From: Harmothoe impar
Taxonomy: Eukaryota; Annelida; Polychaeta; Phyllodocida; Polynoidae
Assembly: GCA_947462335.1 (NCBI GenBank)
Contig: OX381715.1
Span: 39,594,650-39,658,649 of the forward strand
Direction: 5' to 3'
DNA: 64,000 nt
Shown one piece after another: positions 53,789 to 64,000 of this stretch. The position numbers and the translations under genes were made by a program. The first letter of the stretch is position 1, and every line of letters starts with the position of its first letter. Under the pieces are notes generated by a model that was not told where the DNA came from, made no database searches, and worked only from the letters and a program-made list of their open reading frames with translations.

Positions 53789-54032
53789 TTAACCCTTTAT
53801 AAACGGCAAAATGTATAAATGAATCATGCTGTTGGCCATGATTATGAATATATCGTGCCCTGGTTAGTAACTCGCCATTGCTGCATTCTGCAGACCCTTC
53901 AGGAGTTAAGACGCCCCCTAAAGATTGTTGTGATGCATCAATGCTGCACAGATGAGTTTCCTGCCAGGGTTGCATTGATGCATCATGAAAAAAAAGTTGA
54001 GCTTTATCAACATGCCATCCTTAAAGTGTTAA
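53789..54032. mobile_element. TTAA-flanked MITE, TGATGCATC family, best-preserved copy
   Basis: The left end TTAACCCTTTATAAACGGCA (53789-53808) is the imperfect inverse of the right end TGCCATCCTTAAAGTGTTAA (about 54013-54032). TGATGCATCAATGC and TTGCATTGATGCATCATG lie inside as an inverted pair. The size is 244 bp and it is non-coding. Confidence 0.6.
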
Positions 54033-54631
54033 GTGGAGTGTTATCCTGTGAAATATATTTTTCCAGTCGCGACAACTTCAGGAGCAAAACAACATTTTTA
54101 ACAAACTTTGGTGAACTCAATCCCCGAAGCAGATTTGGTTGAAGAGTTGCAGTAGCCAGAAAAGAGTATAAATGTAATGCTATACTTAACTCTGGCAATG
54201 TCCTGCCATTTCCTCTTACAGGTCCTATCTTGTCTATCCCTAGGTGGCCTCTCCAGCCCAGCCACACATGTCCCCTTGCTATGCCGTCTTCCCTGGAGGG
54301 TTTTTGGCAGTCAAATTATAGTTACCACATGCAGTTCTTGAATATGAGATAGATAGTGCTAAAACCGCGCATTTTTGGAGTTCTGAGCACTAAAGGGATA
54401 AAGCAGCAAATGGGCCCACAAACATTTTGCGTTGTGCATTGTTGCTGTGTAAAGCTACCAAAGTTAGGGTGTTCAAACACTACCAATGCATACCATGAAT
54501 GACTTATAATATGCACACCAATTCTCATACATCGCTTAAAAGAAAGCTTCGGTTTAAAAGCGATTGATTTATGTGCTTTGCAATTCTTGTAACTATAATG
54601 TACCACACTCCTTGTTGTTGGTGGCATTAGC

Positions 54632-54710
<79 letters not shown>
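54632..54710. repeat. (AT)n microsatellite, one interruption
   Basis: About 79 bp of AT with one TTAT interruption at 54650. It truncates the gag fragment on its right. Confidence 0.96.
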
Positions 54711-54713
<3 letters not shown>

Positions 54714-55204
54714 CCGCCATCCTCACCGCCATCTCCCAGGTCAGGGACACAATCATGGACTCTCTGAGGGGCCTCCTCCGGTTGAGCGCCTGGTGCCGGG
54801 GTCCTGAAGTTGAAAGTCAGCCGGTGCACTTGGGACTCGGCGCCATCTTGCTTCTCAGGAATGTGCACCATGAGTTGCGCCATCATGCACTCAATCTTGG
54901 ACATCCTGGTATTTAAATCCAAGGAGAGTTTGTTGAATTCCTCCAGGATGCCAGATAAATCCTCCAGATCATGGAGTGATTGATCTAGATCAGTCTTCAC
55001 TTGGGACTCTGCTGACGCCCCACCTGCCCCGGTCGGCGGTTGGCCACTCCCACTCCCCGTCTGAGACTCCCTCCGGTACTCCTTCTCCCGTTCACTCCGC
55101 CTCCTCTCCATCTGTTCCTCATAATCCTTGTCGTACTTACAATAAGGACAATCTGACCGGCGTCCATCTTACTCTTCTCTGCACCCCTCACAGAATTTGG
55201 GCAT
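54711..55204 (-). pseudogene. Retroelement gag fragment with N-terminal zinc ribbon and coiled coil
   Basis: The minus-strand frame from ATG 55204-55202 reads MPKFCEGCREE, a TAA stop (55171-55169), then DGRRSDCPYCKYDKDYEEQ and continues open to the AT tract. CxxC...CPxC spaced as a zinc ribbon is followed by a charged helix (MERRRSEREKEYRRESQ), a Gly/Ser/Pro linker, and a likely coiled coil (DLDQSLHDLEDLSGILEEFN, then NTRMSKIECMMAQLM). The layout resembles the Ngaro-2 Gag start (Cys cluster, linker, coiled coil), so I infer a truncated Gag of a related or other retroelement. One nonsense change and the 3' truncation make it non-functional. A host exon with GA|GTAAGA as a donor is less likely because the frame continues. 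Confidence 0.55.
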
Positions 55205-57663
55205 TATGACGACGTAAATGAGGACAGAAATGAGGACAGAAAAAAGTGAGTACCGTCGGCTGGAAGGCCCTAACTGGACAACTGGACACGGGGTTGGAGC
55301 CAGCTAGGGTCCCCCTAGTGTGAGATGGACATACTACCACTTGCCACCACTGCGACTAAAATATTCTGTTATCTGGTGTGTAACACACACACACACTACA
55401 CATGATTGGGATGATGATGGCCTCCATGCTTACCTCTGGGAGAGCCTTTATGTAGCTATAATGAGTGGAAACAAGTAGGGTGTTTGGGTAATGTGGTTTG
55501 AAGTTACTGATGATCACCTAAGACCATAAATGGGCAGTGTTCAATGCCTCACAACTAAAATAAGGCTGTATACCTATAGTCTTGCAAAATCTGGCATATT
55601 TTAGCCTCCTGTTGTAAATGTGTATAATATGCTGTCTTTTCCCCTACAACATCACTGCCCTAGGCTGCTAAATTGACTTTACCTGAGATGCATAGTTTTA
55701 CCCAGCAATTGACTATAAAGGCCATACTCACCTGCATAGTGATGCCTGCAGCCCTTAGGCATTATAGAACAAGGGTGTCGGGCATGAGGCGCTCTAGGGG
55801 TGCACCACTATAACAGTTTATGTATAAATGTTTACATTTAAGCAAATCAAAGATGCTTAAGGGGACACTTTAGGCGTCTCTGATTTCGGTAACGCCATAA
55901 CACCACACAAATAGATCATGATAGAATTTCAGTGGATGTTAGTAGGTGAAATTTACTCAAATGCAATATGCTGGAAGCGTTCCTGCAAGCGTCTTAATTT
56001 GCTAAAATTGTAAATATTCATGCAGTATTGTACATAAGAATGCCGTCCTTAGTATGTTATCCTACATATGCCATTAGGACAGCACTGATTCAGTTATGTG
56101 TTTAACACATTAACGGAGTTTCCAAATGCAAGTCAGCTACATTTAATGGTGTTCTCTTTCATGTCATTCGGAAATTAGGCGCATTAAACAAACAGGGTGT
56201 CATTAAGATATTGTGTATCACAGTGTTGCTCTGGTTAATGCAGTATTCCACTGGGGGAGAATTGCGGCGGGAGGGGGGGGGGAATTCCAGGGTGGGAGAT
56301 TTTCAGGGGGAAGATCGCCTAGGGTTTTGATAAAAAAGGGTGAAGAGTGCACATTTGATATATTTTACAGTACTGTGTGCAAAATGTTACCATGAGTATT
56401 GCATTGAAAGCACGAGAGCCCCTCTGTGTAAATATTTCATGACTAGAGCTTAAGTATCCTGTGGTTGGCTTCTTGAATTGCAAGCTTGGTCTATTCAGCA
56501 AATATTGTTACAAGAAAGGCTGGTTTACCAAGATATTTTACTTGCTATGTACTGTCACCAGGGTTTATACGTAGGGTTATGCCTCATACAGTGCAAACCA
56601 CAAACCCACATGATTCATTGCAGCAAAGGGAACTAAGAGCATGCACCAACTATGTTTGCCATCTCTATTTCACAAAGTCTTATGCAGACGGTATTCCAGC
56701 TGTCCATATGATGAATCTAGAACCTGTGTAAAATCATCTGATATCACCAAAATGAATATCAGCAGTCTTTTGCACAACAAATCATCATACATTTTCCTCT
56801 AGCAACACAATTTTGACAACCAGTCTTTAGCACTTATTGAATGTCCGTTGCTAAATGAATCCCGGGGGAAATATCATTCTGACAAGAACCTATGAAGGCC
56901 TAGTTTTTATGATATATACATCGTACAACACAGATTGATTAATCTGAATACTTATTGATATACAAATCCATAGTTGTATAATGATATTTGATATTACCCC
57001 CTAAAACTAATTAGTATGGTTGGGACTCGTTAGTAAATGTGTATTGCTAAATAAACAATTCTTATGTAATAGTAAAATCATCATCATTCCAACGATCTCC
57101 AATGATCAAGCATATTTAGTAACGAATACCCAATTGTGTCTTGCACAATGCCAGTCTGTGAGAGATCAAAAGGTCATCCTAGACTGATTTATTGTACAAG
57201 ATTCATTCCTTTCATGTCACATACTGTTTGCAACCTAAAATATATTTTAACTATAAGTCGTTTGTCTATTTAAGTATGTTTTGTATAGGAAATCGAACAT
57301 TAAAAGAAAGAAAGTATAGCTCCTCTCTTTGAGGTTCGTTATGTCCATGCCATCCATGTGATTACCAGGCTAATAGACTCGAAAAAATACGTACATTTGG
57401 AACAGGTATAAGTATGTTCTGCAAAACACACAATATATATGTCACTCTGGTAGATCCAGGTGTATAAATGCTTTCTACATACAGCCTGTTGGGTGGTTGG
57501 AGAGGCATTTTGTCTCTAATGATGCATTATTGGACCACATACAACTTACTCACTGGGGTCCTATTGGTGCATCACGGCAATAAATGTCAACTTTATCAAC
57601 ATGTCGTCCACAAAGCAATCTCAATGAAGCAGTTATGTAAAAATATGGTGTGGTTTAAAGATT

Positions 57664-57911
57664 TATTAGGCAAAAAAAGAGGTTTGTTTCAGGTAACATG
57701 GACAGAAAATGTAGGGTCGGTAGGTCGGATTCTTTCATTTCCCTTTTTTTTTACATGAAAGTACCAGCCAGCCTCTCCAATGACCCTAAAATTGTCCAAA
57801 AAAGGGTAAAAATACGAGGATTTCTTAAAGATTGCATAAAAAACCGTAGGGTCGGCCCTGTTTTGATAGGGTCGGTCGAGTGACCTGAAACAAATCTTTT
57901 TTTTGGCCTTA
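57664..57911. mobile_element. MITE with GGCAAAAAAA...TTTGTTTCAGGT ends
   Basis: The left end TTAGGCAAAAAAAGAGGTTT then GTTTCAGGT is the inverse of the right end ACCTGAAAC then AAATCTTTTTTTTGGCCTTA. Both subtermini carry GTAGGGTCGG / TAGGGTCGGTCG. A second, worn copy is at 63543-63831. Non-coding. Confidence 0.65.
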
Positions 57912-58705
57912 CCAGCTAATTTTGGGTGATTTTCTATTTTCATTATGTTTCCATAATTATATCAAGTGCCTGTAAGCCTATATGAGAAATTTGGAGTCTG
58001 CAATTTCTCTTTTAACCTGTAAATATGGCCATAATAGCATGCAAAAGATATAACAACTGCGAGCCACCAGAAATGAAACCTGCACGGGGGCTATTATGAA
58101 CAATCAAAACACATAGCCTCTCACAGTGAATTCATAGGTCTACCAGAGAGCCCTCCAATCAGTATTCCATTTGGATTTCATAACAAATGGCTTTCCTATG
58201 ATAAGGGGGCCTGTCAGTTGATAAGGAAATGACAAATATAAGTCTATATTTGGTTTATTTCATAACTTGATTTTGGGTCGATTTAAGTAATGTATCTTTA
58301 AGAAAGCACTGCTGTGTTTACTGAGGAAATTTTGTTGAATTTCTGAAGACTTCAGGAACAAAACAATGTCTCCGACCAACTTTAGTGAATTCAATCTTAG
58401 AATCTGATTCCTGTTGAAGAGCTGCAGTGGCCTGAATTTAAATAGGAATTAAATGTGATGCTTTACTGAACTATGGCAATGTCCTGCCATTCCCTCTTAA
58501 AGATCATGTTTCTCCATGGGTGTCACCTCCTAGCCCACCCTCACATTTTCCCTCGCTACTCCTCCATACCTGGAGGGTCTTTGACTGTCAATGTGTAGTC
58601 CTGTTACAACCTGCTGTAATATGACAATGTCATGGGTTGGTCCAGTGATGCCCTTTTGGAACGTTATGTCGTAATCCTATCTGTAGGGGGGCATGGAACA
58701 CTTCA

Positions 58706-59587
58706 GGCTGTGTCTCACGACCTTGGGCCAATGTTTTTGTCTCTGAATGGGTGCCGTCTCTGACCGGGTGCCGTCTCTGACCGGACATCACTTTAGGAGT
58801 TTAGTTACCTTCTACCAACAGCAGGAGGCTAATTATAACTACATAACAACTGCCATCAAGTTTTTACAAGCAGAAAGGGGTATCCCCGCGGGATTAGTAC
58901 CAATTTTAGCCACCAGGGGGCTCCACCATGGCCTAAAATGGTAGAAACAGGCTAATCTTTGGTTTTTAGTACTTTTTTCTGGCGAATTCAGTAGTTTTAT
59001 ACAAAACATTCCATTTTTGGTGGAAGGGTTCCTTATTTGGAATGTGAAAAGAACGTTTTAGAGCCTACATGGGTGTCTTTGTTGATATGTGTTGCCATGG
59101 AAACATGATTTTCATTCTAAATAAAGAAAATAAAGAATCCCATTGATAGAATGATTCACAAGGATAACTGTGGTCAAAACAGAATGAAATTATCATTTCT
59201 AGATCAAAACTTATGGCCTATAGAATGAAAATGTATAATCAATTTTTAATTATTCTAATTATGCTAATTAGATAGAGATATCTTGGAAACTATGAGACTT
59301 AGAGCTAATTTGGGGTCCACCCATGTTCAAATAGCCATTTCTCAAAAACTAGAAATGATATAGTCTTGTGTAATATATCACTGGAAAGCTTATTATATCA
59401 ATTTTAAAGTAGACATTTTCGTTGGATATCCCTTTTCCCTTGCCTGTACATGAGTATAGGTTAACAATTAAAGAACACATTCCTCTGACAACAGGTCAGA
59501 GACGGCACCCGGTCAGAGACGGCACCTGGTCAGAGACGGCACCCGGTCAGAAACAAAAACATTGGCCCAAGGTCGTGAGACACAGCC
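58706..59587 (+). mobile_element. Iterated-TIR transposon family, copy b, intact ends and TTCA target duplication
   Basis: The element starts GGCTGTGTCTCACGACCTTG and ends with the inverse ...CGTGAGACACAGCC. TTCA flanks both ends (58702-58705 and 59588-59591). Three 17-bp units (GTCTCTGACCGGGTGCC) at the left face four inverse units at the right. GCCACCAGGGGGC lies at 58909-58921 and GTTGCCATGGAAAC at 59091-59104. No ORF of useful length is present, so it must rely on a transposase elsewhere. The superfamily is not recognised. Confidence 0.85.
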
Positions 59588-60600
59588 TTCAGGGAGGGTG
59601 ATTTCCCCTCATAAGCAAGAAGTATAGAGTAACAGCCTGCATGGAGGTCCACTGGAAAACCTTACCATCAATTTGGGAGCATGAAAAACGGAGTATTGAG
59701 AACTAAATCACATGGACAAGAAAGCTCATACCGTGTATGAAGATAAAGAAAAAGCTAGCCCTGACACATAGTCAGGTCCTGTAGTGTCCCACAACTGCTA
59801 ACCACTACAGCCTCACCACTGCCCTCCCTTTAGTGTCGAGGTTTATGTGTGGGTGCTAGGAGTAGGGTCATTGAGCGAACCAAACATGACAACCACAAGG
59901 CACGTCATGGGCCAATAAAACTTTGGGTTGTGCCGTGTAGCAGTGTGAAGTCACCACAGTTAGGGTATCCAACACAAGAGAAATGGCTTAGAATACAGTA
60001 TCTTGGAGATCAGTCCTGTAATGTATTTATATCTGTAACAATGTCTAATATTTTTGTAACTATGGAATTAATGTGTAGCACACTCCTTTTTTGGGATGGC
60101 ATTATGATGTCCTCCATGCCTACCTCTTTGAAGTGATTTTTGTGCATATAATTATCCGAAACTTGTCTTTAGACCAATGTACCATAACTATTGTAAATGT
60201 GCATAGTAATGCTATGTTGTTCATTACCCCACAGCAACGCTCTGCCCTGGCCTTCTAATTTGACTTTGCCTGACCCGCCAAAACTCAGCATTTGACTATA
60301 AAGAGATACTAACTCATGTTATGAGGTGCACAGGTGTCAGGCATGAGGGTCATGAAGGTAGTTATGGCCGGTAATGTACCTCTATAAAGGTCTGGCCCTT
60401 GAGGTTTATGGCAGCGGCAATGGCCCTAAGTATATCCAATAAAGAGTCATTGCTTGGAGTATTGCGGAACAGGGCCTTATTGCAAACTGAAAACGTGGTC
60501 AACACATTTTTAATTCATCAGCTTAAGCTCGCTGCATTTATAGCAAAGGGGCTGTTAGACCCTGCAGATTCAACATGTTATCAATAACCCCAATGACAAG

Positions 60601-61639
60601 GGAATGTGATCAAATTATCTTTATCAGATGAAAAATCAAATATTCAGGACATAAAAATGTTCACATTAGTTCATATTGTTAAAGTGTAAATCTTGCTGTA
60701 AGTACCCATTAGACTGTATATGTTGCCGACCTGCTTTCCTTTAGGCCTATACAGATTCAACATTTCTTAACACATAACCTGTACAACATATGGGCACTGT
60801 CAATCTACACCTTCCAAATCTTAACCCCTGTTCTGAATAACCTATCTGAATTTCAGGCTTGATGGATTACAAGTATATATAGCGTATCACTCTGTAACCA
60901 AAATAACTGATCCTGATTTCTAGTTTTGGAGCATCCATCAAAATGATGATTGTGAAATTATGATTTTCTTTACATGGATTTATTGGATTTAATCATCCTT
61001 ATGCTTTAATCCACGTAAGCCTTTACACGAATACATTTAAAATGTTTAAAGCCAATTTTCCGAACTGTATATTACAAGGAACCGTTCTGCAGAGGAGAGT
61101 TACTTTTCTGTACCTTAGTATTTTTTGATCTTGGCTGGTAGGAGTATATAAGGCTGTCTGTCCGTGGGGGATAATAAACAACATCAGGCACTGCATGAAT
61201 GTGGGCATTTGAATAATGATTGGACTGCTTAAAGTCACACTTTAAGCTGATTTCAGTACATATCACTAAAGCCATTTATGTGGGCATTTAACGTGCCATT
61301 TTGAACGTTCTGTAACATTTACATGGCGATTCTATACTGAATGTGAAGCTGTTTAGGGAGTGACTTCATGCGGTAAAGGGTTTGTCAATATTGATGCAAT
61401 GAGAACATGTAAGTTTTGGTATGTAAAAGAGCCACTGTTCTCAACCTGTTACTGAGGTATAAGTCAGCAAGCCTGGATGCGTTTTTTTCAGCAGTATTAT
61501 ATCCATATATGTGGACAGCCGAGGAAAAAGGTTCCTTCAAAGTAAAAACGTATTAATAAAATTGATATCAGCTTTTCAGTGATATATTTGATTAGCCGGT
61601 ACCACTTCTAGTCTTTGAGTACTGGTTCTTTGAATTACT
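60601..61639. other. Non-coding stretch
   Basis: Overlapping 67-71 codon minus frames at 61023-61275 have no motif. Nothing was recognised. Confidence 0.4.
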
Positions 61640-62035
61640 TTGTGCTGTCACTGTACAATCCTAGACGCCAATAAGTTCTATCTTACTTTATTTTAGAGAT
61701 ATTCCTATCTAATTAGCATTATGCTAATTACCCAATATCCAAACTTTTCAAACGTGTGGTCACCACTTTTGATCTAAAAATGGCATTTACAGTCTGTTTT
61801 CACCATTGAAATCATTGTGGGACCTTCTATCAATTCTTTTTCTTTTTTAATTTAGAATGAAAATAGCAACCAACAAGAACAAAAACACCAGATTTTAGGC
61901 CTAAAAACGTTCTTTTCCATTCCAAATATGGGATGTTTTCACCAAAGATCTTCTAAGGTGACTTATCACATTCTATAGGGTGCCTCTTGAAATGGTCTCT
62001 TACCACTAGGTGACAATTGAACAGTATCAGCAGCA
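61640..62035 (-). mobile_element. Iterated-TIR transposon family, worn reverse copy
   Basis: Read in reverse it follows the family interior: TGGTGAAAACATCCCATATTTGG, AAAAGAACGTTTTTAGGCC and TAGCATAATGCTAATTAGAT in that order. The RFX-like motif is deleted here (GTTGCTATTTTCATTC joins its two flanks). Terminal iterations are missing. Confidence 0.55.
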
Positions 62036-62520
62036 GATGTGCCATGTGGAGGACGACCTGATATCTAACTGTTGAAAGGAGGACTATTTAAACCCAAACA
62101 AATAAAATGCAGTCTTTGGTGATGATTTTATTCATCCCAGATTGCATGTACGACACATTCACCTGTCACAGACAATGTCAGGGCTACTGCCTCTCTGTTG
62201 GCATGTGGCCTGCTTGGGGCCAGATCCTCATGCCATAATGAGCAACCACTCAGACACACTCCTCAGTGCAACGCTAAAACACACTGGGAATGAAATAGTA
62301 TCCTCTTGTGCCTGCCTGAAGGAGACACTGAATAACTCCATAGGCCTCCTATGCTGGTCAGACCCTGCTACTATGTGTGATATGGTTAAGTTAACCTAGC
62401 TGAATCACCCACAAAGAAGGGAGAAATTCTGAATTTAATATGTGACACAATCTGCGAAAAGGCCCTTCGTGAAGGGTGCAGTAAGGTCCCTTTTCCCAGG
62501 ACATGTAACATATATATTAT

Positions 62521-62834
62521 GGCTGTGTCTCACGACCTTGGGCCAATGTTTTTGTCTCTGACCGGGTGCCGTCTCTGACCAGGTGCCATCTCTGACCAGG
62601 TGCCTTATCTGACCAGGTGTCAGAAAAAGGTGGTTTAAAAAGAATTATACTCATATATATAAGGATTTGTAAAAACGTTAATGGTGGTTGTTATATAATT
62701 ATAATTAGCCTCCTGCTGTTGATATTTTGACCTTATCAAGCCAAGCCGGTCAGAGACGGCTATAGACGGCACCTGGTCAGAGACGGCACCAGGTCAGAGA
62801 CAAAAACATTGGCTCAAGGTCGTGAGAAACAGCC
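62521..62834 (-). mobile_element. Iterated-TIR transposon family, 314-bp internal-deletion copy
   Basis: Both ends are intact (GGCTGTGTCTCACGACCTTG ... CGTGAGAAACAGCC), with four 17-bp units at the left and about three at the right. Only about 120 bp of interior remains; it matches the left interior of copy b in reverse (TAATTAGCCTCCTGCTGTTG). No target duplication is evident. Confidence 0.8.
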
Positions 62835-63149
62835 ACATGCGTGTGCTAATAAGATCCTAACAGGCTAGCCAGTGTCTGCAATTTGTTTGTACAGGGTGGA
62901 ACTCCTGTGGACCAATGGCGAATAAACTGGGAGGTCCTTTAGGTACCTATTTTTTTTTAAATGTTGGCATCATTTATGGCTGACTGTGGCACAGGTACGT
63001 AGTTCATGTGCCATGTCGACTCTACCAGGCTGCCCAATACATAAAATGCATGCATGTGACAACAATATGCTATCAACAAACTACTCTAGGGTGGACTAAA
63101 TAGCAGCACCTCGAATCTAACCTTACGTTGCCTGTATTGAATGTTGTAG

Positions 63150-64000
63150 TTATAAAAGGAAGCTTTTTAAATGCCAACCTTTTGGACGCACTCCCTCAAT
63201 GCAGGAAATGCATTCACTTTATTATATTTGAAAAGTAATGTTTACCTAATAAGAAATGTAAAGAAATCTTCAAAAGCAGACCATAAGAAAATTTATCATC
63301 AGCTTGGAATGACATTTCACAAAAACATTTAAAAAGAAATGTTTCAAATTAAAAGGTTTCTGAATGCCAATATGAATATGGAAGGCGTACCTTGGCTCTG
63401 CCTCAAAGTAGTGTGTAGACTTATAATTAAAACCTTTCACCGTAAGTGACATTTATGAACACATTAAGGCAAACGTACCTTAAGGAAACAGACATTATGT
63501 AGTGTGAGAAAGCACAACAGTCATGTTTAAAAAAATGGAATTGAGCCAAATAAAGAAAAAGGTGTGTTTCTGGTTAGCCTCACCCAGCAAAACAAAGCCG
63601 ACCCTAAAGATTTTTATCCATGTTAGGTTATTTTTGGCGCTATTTCATAGTCGACTTGATAATCTGCGAGTCAATTAGAAGGCGCTGGAGTTTTCAAGTC
63701 AATTTCTCGGTACTTTACAGGCCAAAAAGAAAATTGAAAAATGTTTTAAAAACGAATCTTAAAAATCGGACCTATCTACCCTACATTTTCAGACCATGTA
63801 TCCTGAAACACATCTTTCATTTTCTTTGCCTCGGAAAACGTAACCCACATTTCATTTCCATTTGATAAAAACAACAAGAGACACACTTATAGTTGGTAAT
63901 AAATATAGATCGCTATAGGAAAAGCTAAGCAGGGCAAGGTGATTCACAGTGACATCAGTTTCCACCCCAACATTTCCTGAGGAAAATGAAGATTAATATA
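63150..64000. repeat. Start of degenerate tandem unit V (runs off the window)
   Basis: AATGCAGGAAATGCATTC at 63198 matches 45392 in unit I, and the GTAAGTGACATTTATGAACACATTAAGG and CTTAAGGAAACAGACA blocks (63441-63495) match units I-III. The MITE at 63543-63831 interrupts it. Confidence 0.6.
63543..63831. mobile_element. MITE with TTTGTTTCAGG-type ends, worn copy
   Basis: The left end GCCAAATAAAGAAAAAGGTG then TGTTTCTGG is the inverse of TCCTGAAACAC then ATTTTCTTTGCCTC. GCCGACCCTAAAG and CGGACC...CTACCCTA lie subterminally. Related to 57664-57911. Confidence 0.5.

Larger units (their letters stand above)
52727..56730. repeat. Degenerate tandem unit III
   Basis: Begins with the CAGCAAATATTG...ACAGTGCAAACCA...ATGATTCATTGC block (52734), also present at 56494. 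It continues with the ATGTATTATGAAAGCTGTCTAC block (53135), the ACATTAGTCACAATTAGAAA block (53700), the CTTACAGGTCCTATCTTG block (54216), the GACTATAAAGG...AAGGGTGTC block (55718) and the GGTGTTCTCTTTCATGTCAT block (56147). A retroelement gag fragment and an AT tract are inserted at 54632-55204. Confidence 0.7.
57440..60600. repeat. Degenerate tandem unit IV
   Basis: Holds the ATGCTTTCTACATACAGCCTG block (57470), the CAATGTCCTGCCATTCCCTC block (58479) and the GACTATAAAGA...CAGGTGTCAGGCATGAGG...GGTAATGTACCTC block (60292-60385). It is interrupted by a TIR element at 57664-57911 and by the iterated-TIR transposon at 58706-59587. Confidence 0.65.

Noticed and set aside
44403..54756. ORFs with long Ile-Tyr runs over (AT)n tracts
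   Set aside because: Translations of microsatellites; the non-repeat parts are not protein-like, except the gag fragment listed separately.
55718..55760. Minus-strand donor GCAG|GTGAGTATG
   Set aside because: It falls in a repeat landmark and is absent from the equivalent place in other units; no acceptor-bounded frame.

Overview
The window looks like non-genic or intronic DNA from an animal, most likely a marine invertebrate. It is AT-rich, has no bacterial-style gene packing, and carries long (AT)n microsatellites, many small inverted-repeat transposons and two tyrosine-recombinase retrotransposons. The only candidate host coding sequence is a few short exons with splice-like borders. A lancelet, hemichordate, echinoderm or mollusc would all fit; the species cannot be fixed from the sequence alone.

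Layout. 1-9.5 kb: degenerate repeats, several MITE-like elements, a 63-nt hairpin, a CpG-rich patch and one unrecognised minus-strand ORF. 9.6-13.5 kb: a Ngaro/PAT-like element (Ngaro-1) that has lost its reverse-transcriptase core, so a Gag-like region is joined in frame to RNase H; its 3' split direct repeat is expanded. 13.5-18.8 kb: a foldback MITE, one half of a segmental duplication and a convincing 44-nt exon. 18.8-23.9 kb: a nearly complete Ngaro-like element (Ngaro-2) with A1...B1-A2-B2 repeats, Gag, RT-RNase H and a frameshifted tyrosine recombinase; Gag and Pol share a frame and are separated by one TGA. 24-40 kb: two exon-like segments, duplicated blocks, a repeat family carrying CTCF-like and RFX-like motifs, an element with CGGCCG-rich left end, and a foldback whose arms carry a DR1-type direct repeat. 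40.3-40.5 kb: a likely first coding exon encoding a signal peptide, followed by a hairpin element and a nest of inverted repeats. 44.7-64 kb: a degenerate tandem array of roughly 4-kb units, interrupted by further transposons and by a truncated retroelement gag on the minus strand.

How it fits together: host exons appear as small islands in large introns or intergenic DNA that has grown by segmental duplication and transposon insertion. The two Ngaro-type elements are the only complete genetic modules. Gag would package the RNA, RT-RNase H would copy it, and the tyrosine recombinase would insert a circular DNA at short AAT/AATG matches without making a target-site duplication. Both copies look inactive as read, because the recombinase frame is broken in each.
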